From Ehretia macrophylla (taxonomy: Eukaryota; Streptophyta; Magnoliopsida; Boraginales; Ehretiaceae), in the NCBI GenBank assembly GCA_037974665.1, contig CM075770.1, positions 59,035,850-59,099,849 on the forward strand: DNA of 64,000 nucleotides, read 5' to 3'. Within the stretch, counting starts at the first letter, position 1. Every line of letters begins with the position of its first letter. The notes under the pieces are model-generated. The model worked only from the letters and a program-made list of their open reading frames with translations, did not search any database and had not been told where the DNA came from. Shown here piece after piece: positions 11,871 to 23,266 of the stretch. Both the position numbers and the translations under genes were made by a program.

Positions 11871-11877
11871 TGTGAGG
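11871..11877 (+). repeat. First 7 bp of the element B 3' LTR, cut off by the solo LTR
   Basis: TGTGAGG follows the polypurine tract and equals the first seven bases of the solo LTR at 35801. TGAGG at 11873-11877 is also the left target duplication of the inserted solo LTR A. The right copy is at 14380-14384. Confidence 0.85.
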
Positions 11878-14379
11878 TGTGACACCCCGATCCCTCTCGA
11901 GACCGGGAGTTCTAACAATCAATCTATTCACAACCCAAATCCAAACCCGGCAAGATTTTAGGGAAAGACGGACATAGTTTTCCCTGTTTCTAGGCAAATT
12001 GCAAAACCTGTAATAGCATATAAATGGACCAACACCGTGTCCAACCATTCAACCACCTCAAGGCCATCCGAGCCTCGGTTCACAACAAGCAATTCACAAG
12101 TAAATATAAATTCAAGCTTAGCAATTAAACTACACCAACCTATTGCATAAAGTAGACTATCATGACTTTCTATCTTTTTCCCTTTTTGTCATTACAAATA
12201 TATATTGAAGTTAAGCTATATCAACTAAATACATAATCTAATGAACTTAAATTACATCCCCTTTAACATTAAATACATATAATACATAAAAGCATACAAC
12301 TTTACAACTTTGACAACTCAAGTCACATAGGCACGCAGGACAACCCTTCAAGCACGGACTTTCACGAAATCACGAACTTTCCAGCTAACATGGCATTTCC
12401 TAAAATGTGGTGGTGAGGAGTGAGTATACACAACACGTATACTCAGTGAGGGCGAGACAGATATCGAGATGGAGAGAAAGAAGATCGTGCAATGCAAATA
12501 GGTACAGTTAAGCAATACAATCAATAAAAGGCATTCAATATATATAACAATACAATAAACAATTAAGAAAAGCATTAACACAACCAATCAAAGCTATACC
12601 ACACTTTGAAGGCTATGGATCACTCGAGCGAGTAATGTACCGATCACGATTCCGATGACATTAACGATGACGCGCCGGCCCAAACCACCTTATAACACCA
12701 GTTTGGAATACCCCGGGAGTAACCATCAATTCTACGACCCAAATCTCCCTGGGAGGCAACCCAAGCGAGAAAGGGAATAGCAGCGGAGCTAGAGCAACCA
12801 ACACTGGCAACCCGAGGCTACCCAGAGAGGCCCATCACTCACACGCGAGACACTATGCAATGCAAGACTCGATACAAGGCGATGAGCAAGCGATATCAAG
12901 CATTCTCAACAATTGATAAACATTTCAATCAATAATCAACTCTAACAAGCGTAATAAGCATTAACAAGCATTTACAATCAAACAAGTGACAAAAACAACG
13001 CCAACTAACATTATCAAGCATTAGCAAGTATTCTATAGGCATTATAAGCATTCTATAGGCAACATAAGCATTCTATAATCAATATAAACATACTATAAGC
13101 AATATTCTATGAAAACACACAAAATCACAAAAATGACCCCAACTTCAAAACACTACTACTTTCAAACGAGCCACGAGCTTTGGAAACCGACTTCACCAGT
13201 CCTCCTAGGTCACCATAAGGCACGTCTAAAGACCCCGAAACCCTACTTTACCCTAGAATTCACGCAAAGTCCCGATTTCCCCCTTTGCTCGTTTGAACTA
13301 CAACTATACTAACGAAACACCCAACCAACGCCATAATCACACCAAAAGTGCTTCCATGGCCTCCCGCAACAATGCCAACACGCAATACGAGAAAATGCTA
13401 AACTCGACCTAAACGACCCCGACTTTCACCAAGCCGTTTTTCTCCATTTTTCTATTACACATTCCAATTAAACCCCACATTTAGGAATTCTAGCATATCT
13501 AGCACATTTCTATATCAACGGACAGCATAACAATGCAACTTTATCGTTTCAAGGATTTACTATTCACTAATTACTATTCATTAGTCAATTTAAATTGCAA
13601 TTTCGATTTTCAACCACATAAAATGCTAAAAAGCTATAAATACATGTTCTACAATCAACAAGGAACATTCTTTAAGTAACAAAACGATTAAAACAACAAT
13701 CTACGCATAAGTTCTAAAAATTAAAGTTTAGATATACATTTTTTAAATGCGCAAATAACGATGAAACCCTCACCTTAGACGCTCCTAGACGCTAGGAAAA
13801 CCTCGTAGAGTGCCTCGGAAACCACCCCGTGCAAGCTCACGCAAAGATTTGGTGATTTGTAGTTGAAGTTTTCTTTTTTTTTTCTCCTTCTTTTCCTCAT
13901 GTTTTCAAGCCTTTCTTCTCTGTTTTTTCGTGTGCAATTCTGCTTATTTAGGAAAAAAAAATGACAAGTCAAAGGTCAAAGATTCGGTCAACCCGCTAAA
14001 CCAAAACAGCTATGCGCGACCTTACGAAAACGGCCATAACTTCTTCTAGAAAACTCCAATTCACGAACGGTTTGAAGCCTCAGAAACTAGACTCATAGAG
14101 CTTTCCAACCATATATAATTTGCTACCTAACTCTTCCCCAATTGGTTCAGATTTAATTCCAAAGTTGACCCAAAATTTGACTAACTTAACATTGCATTTT
14201 TTTATTTCTAATCCCAAGTTTGCCCTTTATTAAACATTTCAAAAATTTTCACATTGTCCTAGTTGGTCAATGTAGATGAAAAGTCAACTAGTTTGGTCAA
14301 AGAAGGTGAAAGGTCAATAAAATACAATTTAAATGAACTTTAAATGCTATTGAATACATGCCAGGTTCGGGGCATCACA
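11878..14379 (+). mobile_element. Solo LTR A, a second long-LTR gypsy family
   Basis: A 2,502-bp sequence starts TGTGACACCCCG and ends CGGGGCATCACA, with TGAGG duplicated on both sides. No polypurine tract, primer site or internal region adjoins it, so it is a solo LTR left by LTR-LTR recombination. Inside are a perfect 9-bp-arm inverted repeat at 12421-12445, a short tandem series around TAAGCATTCTATAGGCA at 13015-13110, and a CCATAACTTCTTCT block near 14034. Small open frames within it look accidental. Family assignment to a Tekay-like lineage is inference from the TGTGACACCCC start and the length. Confidence 0.85.
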
Positions 14380-17300
14380 TGAGGCCCGACCCTGAATAAC
14401 GTATGTTACCTTGATTTACGTGCCATAGACCAAGAATGATATGACTGACCTTGGATTACGTGCCCTGTCTTGGTTTTTGTGCATGCCTCGTCATTCGTGC
14501 CTTAACCTAGAATTATGTGCCCTAATTCTCGACTTACGTGCCCCGACTTCGAATTGCGTGCATTGTCTCGTTTTGTGTGCCCTGACCTTGAATTGCGTGT
14601 CCTAACCTAGGTTTAAGAGCCGTACCTCAATTTACGTGCATTGTATTGAATTATGTGCCTTGTATTGGTTTACATACATTTACCTAGGGTTGCGTGCATT
14701 TGCATTGGAATCCGTGCATTTATCTTGAAGTACTTGCATTAGTCTTGAAGTTTGTGTCTTACCTCGTAGTTCGTGTCTACCTTGTAATTCGTGCCCTAGA
14801 CCTAAGAATCCGTGCCACTACGTTAATCAAGAAAGAATCCTACACAAAGCACTAGACAATAAAATAATCCTACAAACACCACTAACTATTATTATAATCC
14901 TAATTCAAATCTCTTCAAAATCCACTAACACCTAAATATTATATTTTAAACTCACTACAAGACAAAATCTCACAAACCTCTAAACATATCCTATATTCTA
15001 TTCTACCTAAAATCCCTAAATACCCAACATTCTCTTACACACATGCTAAAACAATTCAAAAGATGACATAAAATCAGATTTTTGCATGCCCAAGGCCAAC
15101 ATTTGCATCAACAATTGCAAAAGCTTCTATTTTCTCTCATTTCTCTCACTCTCCTCACATTTCTCTCTCTCCCTCTCATTCTTCTCTCTCAATCTCGGTT
15201 TTGGCTGATTCTCTTCACTTCACAACTCATCTTCATCATCCTAAGGCCATTCAAGGCAAGCCCAAGCAAAGGAAAGCAAGTAGTTAGCTCAAAAGATGCA
15301 TACAAGCACATAGAGTCTTCATTTCGGCCCTAGGTGAGTTTTTAAGCTTCCATTTCTTTTCTTCTTGTTCTAACCTCATGCATGTACTAAGAGTTTGGTC
15401 ACTAAGCTAGGAAAAATAGAGAAAATCTAGTTGGAATCTCGGCTAGGTAAAGGAGAAGAAGAAAATTGTGCTTCAACAAGTTTTGTGCATCTTCTTGGTT
15501 GATTGCTAAGGTGAGGGCTAAAACCTTTTGAAAATCCTTCAAAAATCCACATGCATGCTCATAAAAGTATGTCTTTGCTTCTGTACTTGAGTTATATGTT
15601 CGTTCATAAGCTTTTGCAACCATGCATGGCAAGATCTTGGCTTGAAAGTGATGATAGGTGAAGTCGGATTGTTGACAGCTCTCTGACCAGTTTGTTTCAA
15701 GGTACATTTAGCGAGGCAAATGATGTTGAAAATGCATCAAAATTGGTAGGTAACTAGTTTTTCCAGTTTTGAACACTTTTCACAGAAATAGGACAAAGCT
15801 AATTTCGACTCTAAGGTCCTTAAAATGGAAAATATTTAAAATGTGTCCAAATCTGGAAATCTGGAAATCTGGAAAAATGAAGTAGGTTTTGACAGATGCA
15901 CTGACCTTGTAGAACAAAACAGATTTTACTTAGTAAATGATATCCAAAACCCATGAAATTTGGTGTGCTGCAATATATTTCAGTTCTGGACATTTTTGTC
16001 AGAAATGGACTAAGGCCAAATCTGACCCTAAGGACCTCAAAAACGTCAATTATCGAAATGTGTGCAAATCTGGACAGTTTTGTGCTATTCCACTGTTTCG
16101 GCTATAACTAATGATCTCGAAGTCCAAATGATGCAAGGTTTATTTCTGATTTTAGTTCACTTCTTAAGATTTAATTTGACATCTTATTCACTAGAATTGG
16201 AGATTGTTTTCTTATCTTAATGATTGTGTGAAAATAGTCTATTGTAGTAAGGGTTTCACTTAGTGTTATGCTTAGAAAATTGTTGTGACTTCTTTTGTAA
16301 AATTAAATTCTTGGGATTGTAGCTTTGGGATGTTGTGTGGACTGTTTTGAATGTTTGAGGATGTTGGATTAAATGATGCATGGCTTGAGATTGACTTTGA
16401 GTTGGTTTTGGGCTCAAATTGCACGGATATGCACGAAATGGAGAGCCTAATGACTAGATAGGCTTGCTAAGTATTGATCATTTGGATATTGTGTGGAATT
16501 ATACGCTTGGTAGGCTGCCCGTAGTTTCCCTTATAACCTTAAATGTAATTTTGATAATTGCATGCTGACAAATAGGCTTTTCTTGCATCCGAACCCACGT
16601 AGATGTTGTTGCATGTTGAATAATCCTATCACCTGATTACGTGGACTTCGAAATGAGTTATATGACTTGATTTACATGTGTTACATGGATGCCCGTTTAA
16701 TGTTCATATAACTCTATATGTCTTTCACGTGAAATTACTTGTCTTATCGTGCCCTACCTGTTCACTTGTCAATGTGCAATCTTATGACTGTCCGGAGGCA
16801 ACCTACTTTGTTGACCTCCTAACGTGATATGTTAATGTCATAAATGTGCACTGCATACAAGGTTGCAACCTTTCCTGTCGGCATGGTACCGATCACGCAC
16901 ACCGGGCGGCATCGGGCTTGCCGGTGCACCCGTGACTACCAAGGTCCCATTCCCTCTCTCACTTGGGGACTAGACTTCCTCAGAGAGTTGGGTCATAGGA
17001 TTTCGGGGTACATCCGGAGTACACCCACCTGGCGTGTTTGGGGAATGATTTGAAGTCAGCCGCAACAACTGATTCTGGAACTGATCTGAGAGCAAAAGCT
17101 CACTGTATCCTTTACTATGTGTATAAGTACTCTCGCTTGGTTCCTAGAGAACCTCATGGAGGAAAGACTGGTATTTCTGTTTTTGTACTTATATTATTGT
17201 TATATTCATGCTTGCAAAAGGATTTCATAAGTTGAACCGAAAAATGAGTTTCAAAACCTATTTCTCGTTCCCCCTCGCTGAGTTCATAAGGACTCAGCCT

Positions 17301-17977
17301 CTTTTATCATCTCAGGTGAAGAAGATCCAGAACAGGTACCCGAGGACGGTGTGCCTAACGATGAATCCTTGGAGTGATTGCCTGTCTTGTGTGCTTTGCG
17401 TGATTGTGGCTACTTGCGAACTTTATGCTACTTGAAGACTATTTCCTTTATGTTGCTCGTTATTTGTAATGTAAAAGACCCCCGTTGTAATTTGGGGTCT
17501 AATTTTGGTTTGTACTGATATTGCTAGACAGACACTAGACATTACTATGGTCATTTTGCTATTATTACTGCTAGTATCTGTAATAGGAATATGAAGCATT
17601 AGGTAAAGGCTAAGTAAAATGAACCAACCAAATCTTAAGCAGGTACACGTTATTAAGCTAAGATCAACAGGTACTTTTGTAATGCTAGGTTATTAATCAA
17701 GTGAGTCATCAAGACAACCAATAGGCATATCAATTGATGATAAATAGTAATCTTAGTGGGAAATGAATCTGGAATGGTAAATTTTGAGGCATTAGAGAAT
17801 TAGGTCAAACCAAAGAGCCCAATTACAGCCGTTATGCTGTCGGTTTTCTGAAAAATTTTGGAGTTTAGGCCGAAACGTTAAGTGTTAAATCTTCATGAAC
17901 GGTTAAGTACGAGACGTGACTTGAATGATTAGATCACACCCTAGTCTAACCTTTATAGGCTGGGTTGGGGCATGACA
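14380..17977 (+). repeat. Main part of the element B 3' LTR
   Basis: It is homologous along its length to the solo LTR at 35801-39383. It opens with a degenerate tandem array of about 21-bp units (14385-14820), then an AT-rich stretch and a CT-rich tract (about 15130-15197). A block from about 15340 to 17500 is nearly the same in both copies, and the last 450 bp are more diverged. It ends GGGGCATGACA and is followed at once by 5S spacer starting GCATC. Its short open frames, such as 16844-17053, are also present in the other copy but have no recognisable domain. I do not call them genes. Confidence 0.88.
14385..14820 (+). repeat. Degenerate ~21-bp tandem repeat at the start of LTR B
   Basis: About twenty imperfect units share a core like TTGAATTACGTGCCCT, with the word CGTGC or TGTGC recurring every 20-22 bp. 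The matching part of the solo LTR (35801-36031) is only about 230 bp, so the copy number differs between the two LTRs. Confidence 0.8.
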
Positions 17978-18420
17978 GCATCCTCGCAAGACGTGATATC
18001 GACACGTTGTAGGGCCCTCTAATGTCCCATGAGTAAGGTTGTCGTCCTTTTAACAGCTCACGACGTACGATCCGGGACCGAAAAACATAGCAAAAGAAGA
18101 AAAGTGGCCCGAAACTGATGAAAACGTTCAATTTTGGGCTCCAAAAATGGGCAAAGCGAGCAAGCTGGTTGCCCCCGTTGTAGAGCTCTCGGAGAGCTTT
18201 CCAACAGTATGCTGTGCACCGCATAACTCTTTACGGATCAAAAGTTATGGGTACCGGAGCGACGGAGACCTGGTCACAAGCCCAACGCCCTCGGTTTGCG
18301 GGCCCAACCTCCACGTGATGTGAAGTTGTCTTGCCCAAGGTTCCGTAGGATTCGATAATAGAAATGTGGTGGATAAAGTATCTTGGCAACCCTAACTGGA
18401 GCAAAAAAAATTGAAAATGG

Positions 18421-18538
18421 GGGTGCAACACGAGGACTTCCCAGGGGGTCACCCATCCTAGTACTACTCTCGCCCAAGCACGCTTAACTTCGGAGTTCTG
18501 ATAGGATCCGGTTCATTAGTGCTGGTATGATCGCACCC
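18421..18538 (-). rRNA. 5S rRNA gene copy 1
   Basis: This is the least changed copy in the window, with 2 differences from the consensus, both near RNA positions 26-36. All three internal control boxes are intact, so it is the best candidate here for a transcribable gene. Confidence 0.97.
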
Positions 18539-19097
18539 GTCTTGTTGAGGGCACAATTCCTTTATTTGGTAACGGTTTACAATCCCAGCCTAGAGAGATG
18601 GCCCAATCAGAAGGCCCAATGGGGTTAACGACAACCCATCCGCTACAACAACGCAGTATCCTCGCAAGACGTGATATTGACACGTTGTAGGGCCCTCTAA
18701 TGTCCCGCGAGTAAGGTTGTCATCCTTTTACAACTCACGACGTTCGATCTGGGACGAAAAAACATAGCAAAAGAAGAAAAGCGGACCGAAACTGATGAAA
18801 ATGTTCGATTTTGGGTTCCCAAAACTGGCACAGCGAGCAAGCTCGCTGCCCCCGTCGTAGAGCTCTTGGAGAGCTTTGTAACGGTATGTTGTGCGCCGCG
18901 TAACTCCTTACGGATAAATAGTTATGGGCATTGGAGCAACGGAGACTTGGTCACTAGCCCTACGCCCTTGGTTTGCGGGCCCAACCTCCACGTGAAGCGA
19001 AGTTGTCTTGCCCAAGGTGCCGTGGGATTCGATAATAGAAATGTGGTGGATAAAGTATCTTGGCAACCCTAACCGGAGCAAAAAAAATTAAAAAGAG

Positions 19098-19215
19098 GGG
19101 TACAACACGAGGACTTCCCAGGGGGTCACCCATCCTAGTACTACTCTCGCCCAAGCACACTTAACTTCGGAATTCTAATGGGATTCGGTGAATTAGTGCT
19201 GGTATGATTGCACAT
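19098..19215 (-). rRNA. 5S rRNA gene copy 2
   Basis: Nine differences, including one in the A box and three at the 5' end of the RNA (start reads ATGTGCAATC). Probably a pseudogene. The next copy is only 665 bp away because a short spacer deletion removes one GGCCCA motif near 19267. Confidence 0.93.
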
Positions 19216-19762
19216 GTCAGGTTGAGTGCACAATTCCTTTATGTGTTAACGGTTCACAGTCCCAGCCATCTTCAGAAGGCCTAATGGGCTTCAAGACAAC
19301 CCATCCACTTCAACGACGCAGCATCCTCACAAAACGTGATATCGACACATTGTAGGGCCATTTAATGTCCCACGAGTAAGGTTGTCGTCCTTTTAACAAC
19401 TCACGACGTTCGATCCGGGATGAAAAAACATAGCAAAAGAAGAAAAGTGGCCCGAAACTGATAAAAATATTCGATTTTGGTATCCAAAAAAGGCAAAACG
19501 AGCAGGCTGGCTGCCCCCATAATAGAGCTCTCGAAGAGCTTTGCAACGGTATGATGTGCGCAGCGTAACTCCTTACGGATCAAAAGTTATGGGCACCGGA
19601 GCGACGGAGACCTGGTCACTAGCCCTACGCCCTCGGTTTGCGGGCCAAGCCTCCACGTGAAGCGAAGTTGTCTTGCCCAAGGTGCCGTGGGATTCGATAA
19701 TAGAAATGTGGTGGATAAAGTATCTAGGCAACCCTAACCGGAGCAAAAAAAATTGAAAAGGG

Positions 19763-19880
19763 GCGTGCAACAAGAGGACTTCCCACAGGGTCACCTATCC
19801 TAGTACTACTCTCGTCCAAGCATGCTAAACTTCGGAGTTCTGATGGGATCCGGTGCATTAGTGCAGGTATGATCGCACCC
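19763..19880 (-). rRNA. 5S rRNA gene copy 3
   Basis: Nine differences, with hits in both the C box and the A box, including a TAAAC in place of TTAAC. Likely a pseudogene. Confidence 0.93.
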
Positions 19881-20439
19881 GTCACGTTGAGGGCACAATT
19901 CCTTTATGTGTTGATGGTTTACAGTCCCAGCTTAGAGAGAAGGCCCATTTAAAAGGCCCAATGGGCTTAACGACAACCCATCCGCTACAACAACGTAGCA
20001 TCCTCGCAGGACGTGATATCGAGGTGTTCTAGGGCCCTCTAATGTCTCGCGAGTAAGGGTGTCGTCCTTTTGACAGCTCATGACGTACGATCTGGGATGG
20101 AAAAACAGAGCAAAAGAAGAAAAGTGGGCCGAAACAAATGAAAACGTTCGATTTTGGGATGCCAAAACGGGTACAGCGAGCAAGCTAGCTGCCCCGTCGT
20201 AGAGCTTTCAGAGTGATTTGCAAAGGTATGCTGTGCACCGCGTAACTCTTTACGGATAAAAAGTTATGGGCACCGGAGCGACGGAGACCGGGTCACAAGC
20301 TCTACGCCCTCGGTTTGCAGGCGCAGCCTTCACGAGAAACGAAGTTGTCTTGCCCACGGTGCCATGGGATTCGATAATAGAAATGTGGTGGATAAAGTAT
20401 CTTGGCAACCCTAATCGGAGCAAAAAAAATTGAAAAGGG

Positions 20440-20557
20440 GGGTGCAACACGAGGACTTCCCAGGGGGTCACCAATCCTAGTACTACTCTCGCCCAAACAC
20501 GCTTAACTTCGGAGTTCTGATGGGATCCAGTGTATTAGTGCTGGTATGATCGTACCC
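20440..20557 (-). rRNA. 5S rRNA gene copy 4
   Basis: Five differences, one each in the C and A boxes and three towards the RNA 5' end. Confidence 0.95.
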
Positions 20558-21115
20558 GTCACGTTGAGGGCATAATTCCATTATGTGTTAACGGTTTACA
20601 GTCCCAGCCTAGCGAGATGGCCCATTCAGAAGGCCCAATGGGCTTAACAACAACCCATCCGCTACAACAACGTAGCATCCTCGCAAGATGTGATATCGAC
20701 ACATTGTAGGGCCCTCTAATGTCCCGCGAGTAAGGTTGTCGTCCTTTTAACAACTCATGACGTACGATCCGAGATGGAAAAACAGAGCAAAAGAAGAAAA
20801 GTGGCCCGAAACTGATGAAAATGTTCAATTTTGGGCTCCAAAAAAAGGCATAGCGAGCAAGCTGGCTGCCCCCGTAGTAGAACTCTCGGACTACTTTGTA
20901 ACGGTATGTTGTGCTCCGCGTAAATCCTTACGGATCAAAAGTTATGGGCACCGGAGCGACGGAGTCTTGGTCACAAGCCCTACGCCCATGGTTTGCGGGC
21001 CCAGCGACTGCGTGAAGCTAAGTTGTCTTGACCAAGCTGCCGTGGGATTCGGTAATAGAAATGTGGTGGATAAAGCATCTTGGCAAGCCTAACCGGGGAA
21101 AAAAATTGAAATGGG

Positions 21116-21233
21116 GGGTATAACACGAGGACTTCTCAAGGGGTCACCTATCCTTGTACTACTCTCGCCCAAGCACGCTTAACTTCGGAGTTCTGATGGG
21201 ATCTGGTGCATTAGTGCTGGTATGATCGCACCC
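21116..21233 (-). rRNA. 5S rRNA gene copy 5
   Basis: Seven differences, mostly C-to-T type changes. The 3' terminal stem and the C box are affected. The flanking A-run on the plus strand is shortened. Confidence 0.94.
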
Positions 21234-21792
21234 GTCATGTTGAGGGCCCAAATCCCTTATGTGTTGACGGTTCACAGTCACAGCCCATAGAGATGGCGCA
21301 TTCAAAAGGCCCAATGGGCTTAACGATAACCCATCCGCTTCAAGAACACAGCATCCTCACCAGACTTGATATCGACGCGTTGTAGGGCCCTCAATGTCCT
21401 GCGAGTTGGGTTGTCGTCCTTTTAACAGCTCACGACGTACGATCCAGGACGGAAAAACAGAGCAAAAGTAGAAAAGTGGCCCGAAATTGATGAAAACATT
21501 CGATTTTCGGCTCCCAAAGCGGGCACAGTGAGCAAGCTAGCTGCCCTCATCCTAGAGCTCTCGGAGAGCTTTGCAACGGTATATTGTGCATTGTGTAACT
21601 CCTTACGGATAAAAAGTTATGGGCACCGGAGCGACGGAGACCTGGTCTCAAGCTCTACGCCCTCGGTTTGCAGGCCCATCCTCCACGTGAAGCGAAGTTG
21701 TCTTGCCCACGGTGCCGTGGGATTCGATAATAGATATGTGATGGATAAAGTATCTTGGCAACCCTAATCGGAGCAAAAAAAATTGAAAAGGA

Positions 21793-21910
21793 GGGTGCAA
21801 CACGAGGACTTCCCAGGGGGTCACCCATCCTAGTACTACTCTCGCCCAAGCATGCTTAAATTCGGTGTTCTGATGGGATCCGGTGCATTAGTTCTGGTAT
21901 GATCGCACTC
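21793..21910 (-). rRNA. 5S rRNA gene copy 6
   Basis: Five differences, two in the A box. The gene is identical to copy 8, two units away, which marks a two-unit duplication. Confidence 0.95.
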
Positions 21911-22470
21911 GTCATGTTGAGGGCACAATTCCTTTATGTGTTAACGGTTAACAGTCCCAGCCTAGAGAGATGGCCCATTTAGAAGGCCCAATGGGCCTAA
22001 CGAAAACCCATCTGCTTCAACAATGCAGCATCCTCGTAAGACTTGATATCGACGCGTTGTAGGGCCCTCTAATGTCCAGCGAGTAAGGTTGTTGTTCTTT
22101 TAACAGCTTCCAACGAACGATCCGGGATTGAAAAACATAGCAAAAGAAGAAAAGTGGACCGAAACTAATGAAAATGTTCGATTTTAGGATCCAAAAAGGG
22201 GTACAGCGAGCAAGCTGGCTGCCCCCGTCGCAGAGCTCTCAGAGAGCTTTGCAACGGTATGCTGTGTGCCGCATAACTCTTTAGGGATCAAAATTTATGG
22301 GCACCGGAGCGACGGAGACCTGGTCACAAGCTCTATGCCCTCGGTTTGCGGGCCCAGCCTCCACGTGAAGCGAAGTTGTCTTGTCCAAGGTGCCGTTGGA
22401 TTTGATAATAGAAATGTTGTGGATAAAGTATCTTGGCAACCATAACCAGAGCAAAAAATATTGAAAAGGG

Positions 22471-22588
22471 GGGTATAACATGAGGACTTCCCAGGGGGTC
22501 ACCCATCCTAGTACTACTCTCGCCCAAGCACACTTAACTTCGGAGTTCTGATGGGATCCGGTGCATTAGTGCTGGTATGATCGCACCC
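22471..22588 (-). rRNA. 5S rRNA gene copy 7
   Basis: Four differences: three in the 3' terminal region and one G-to-A in the A box (CACACTT on the plus strand). Confidence 0.95.
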
Positions 22589-23148
22589 GTCACGTTGAGG
22601 GCACAATTCCTTTATGTGTTAACAGTTTACAGTCCCAGCCCAGAGAGATGGCCCATTCAAAAGGCCCAATGGGCTTAACGACAAACCATCTACTTCAACA
22701 ACGTAGCATCCTCGCAAGACATGATATCGACACGTCGTAGGATACTCTAATGTCCCGCGAGTTCGGTTGTTGTCCTTTCAATAGCTCACGACGTACAATC
22801 CGGGGCAGAAAAACTGAACAAAACAAGAAAAGTGGTCCGAAATTGATGAAAACATTCGATTTTCGGCTCCCAAAGCGGGCAGAGCGAGCAAGCTAGCTTC
22901 CCTCATCCTAGAGCTCTCGGAGAGCTTTGCAACGGTATATTGTGCATTGTGTAACTCCTTACGGATAAAAAGTTATGGGCACCGGAGCGACGGAGACCTG
23001 GTCTCAAGCTCTACGCCCTCGGTTTGCAGGCCCATCCTCCACGTGAAGCGAAGTTGTCTTGCCCACGGTGCCGTGGGATTCGATAATAGAAATGTGATGG
23101 ATAAAATATCTTGCCAACCCTAATCGGAGCAAAAAAAATTGAAAAGGA

Positions 23149-23266
23149 GGGTGCAACACGAGGACTTCCCAGGGGGTCACCCATCCTAGTACTACTCTCG
23201 CCCAAGCATGCTTAAATTCGGTGTTCTGATGGGATCCGGTGCATTAGTTCTGGTATGATCGCACTC
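23149..23266 (-). rRNA. 5S rRNA gene copy 8
   Basis: The sequence equals copy 6 (five differences from consensus). The partner unit after it is truncated, so the next gene lies 956 bp away. Confidence 0.95.

Larger units (their letters stand above)
1..17977 (+). mobile_element. Element B: 3' part of a long-LTR Ty3/gypsy retrotransposon, with two nested insertions
   Basis: Visible parts are an unidentified internal stretch (1-817), a short internal remnant with an inverted repeat and polypurine tract (11803-11870), and a 3' LTR split by a solo LTR (11871-11877 and 14380-17977). The LTR begins TGTGAGGCCCGA and ends GGGGCATGACA, exactly as in the solo copy at 35801-39383, which fixes both LTR ends. 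The sequence after 17977 is 5S spacer starting GCATC, so the element lies inside the 5S array. The long LTR of about 3.6 kb and the GAATTTCG inverted repeat before the polypurine tract suggest the Tekay/Del chromovirus lineage. This is inference, because no pol sequence of this element is in view. It is a fossil carrying two later insertions. Confidence 0.7.

Noticed and set aside
11871-14379. LTR A as the 3' LTR belonging to the polypurine tract at 11858-11870
   Set aside because: The tract is followed by TGTGAGG, the start of LTR B, and TGAGG is duplicated at 14380-14384. LTR A therefore starts at 11878 and is a separate solo insertion.
16844-17435. Small open frames in LTR B that recur at 38217-38777
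   Set aside because: They recur only because the two LTRs are homologous. The frames shift and differ between copies and show no domain.
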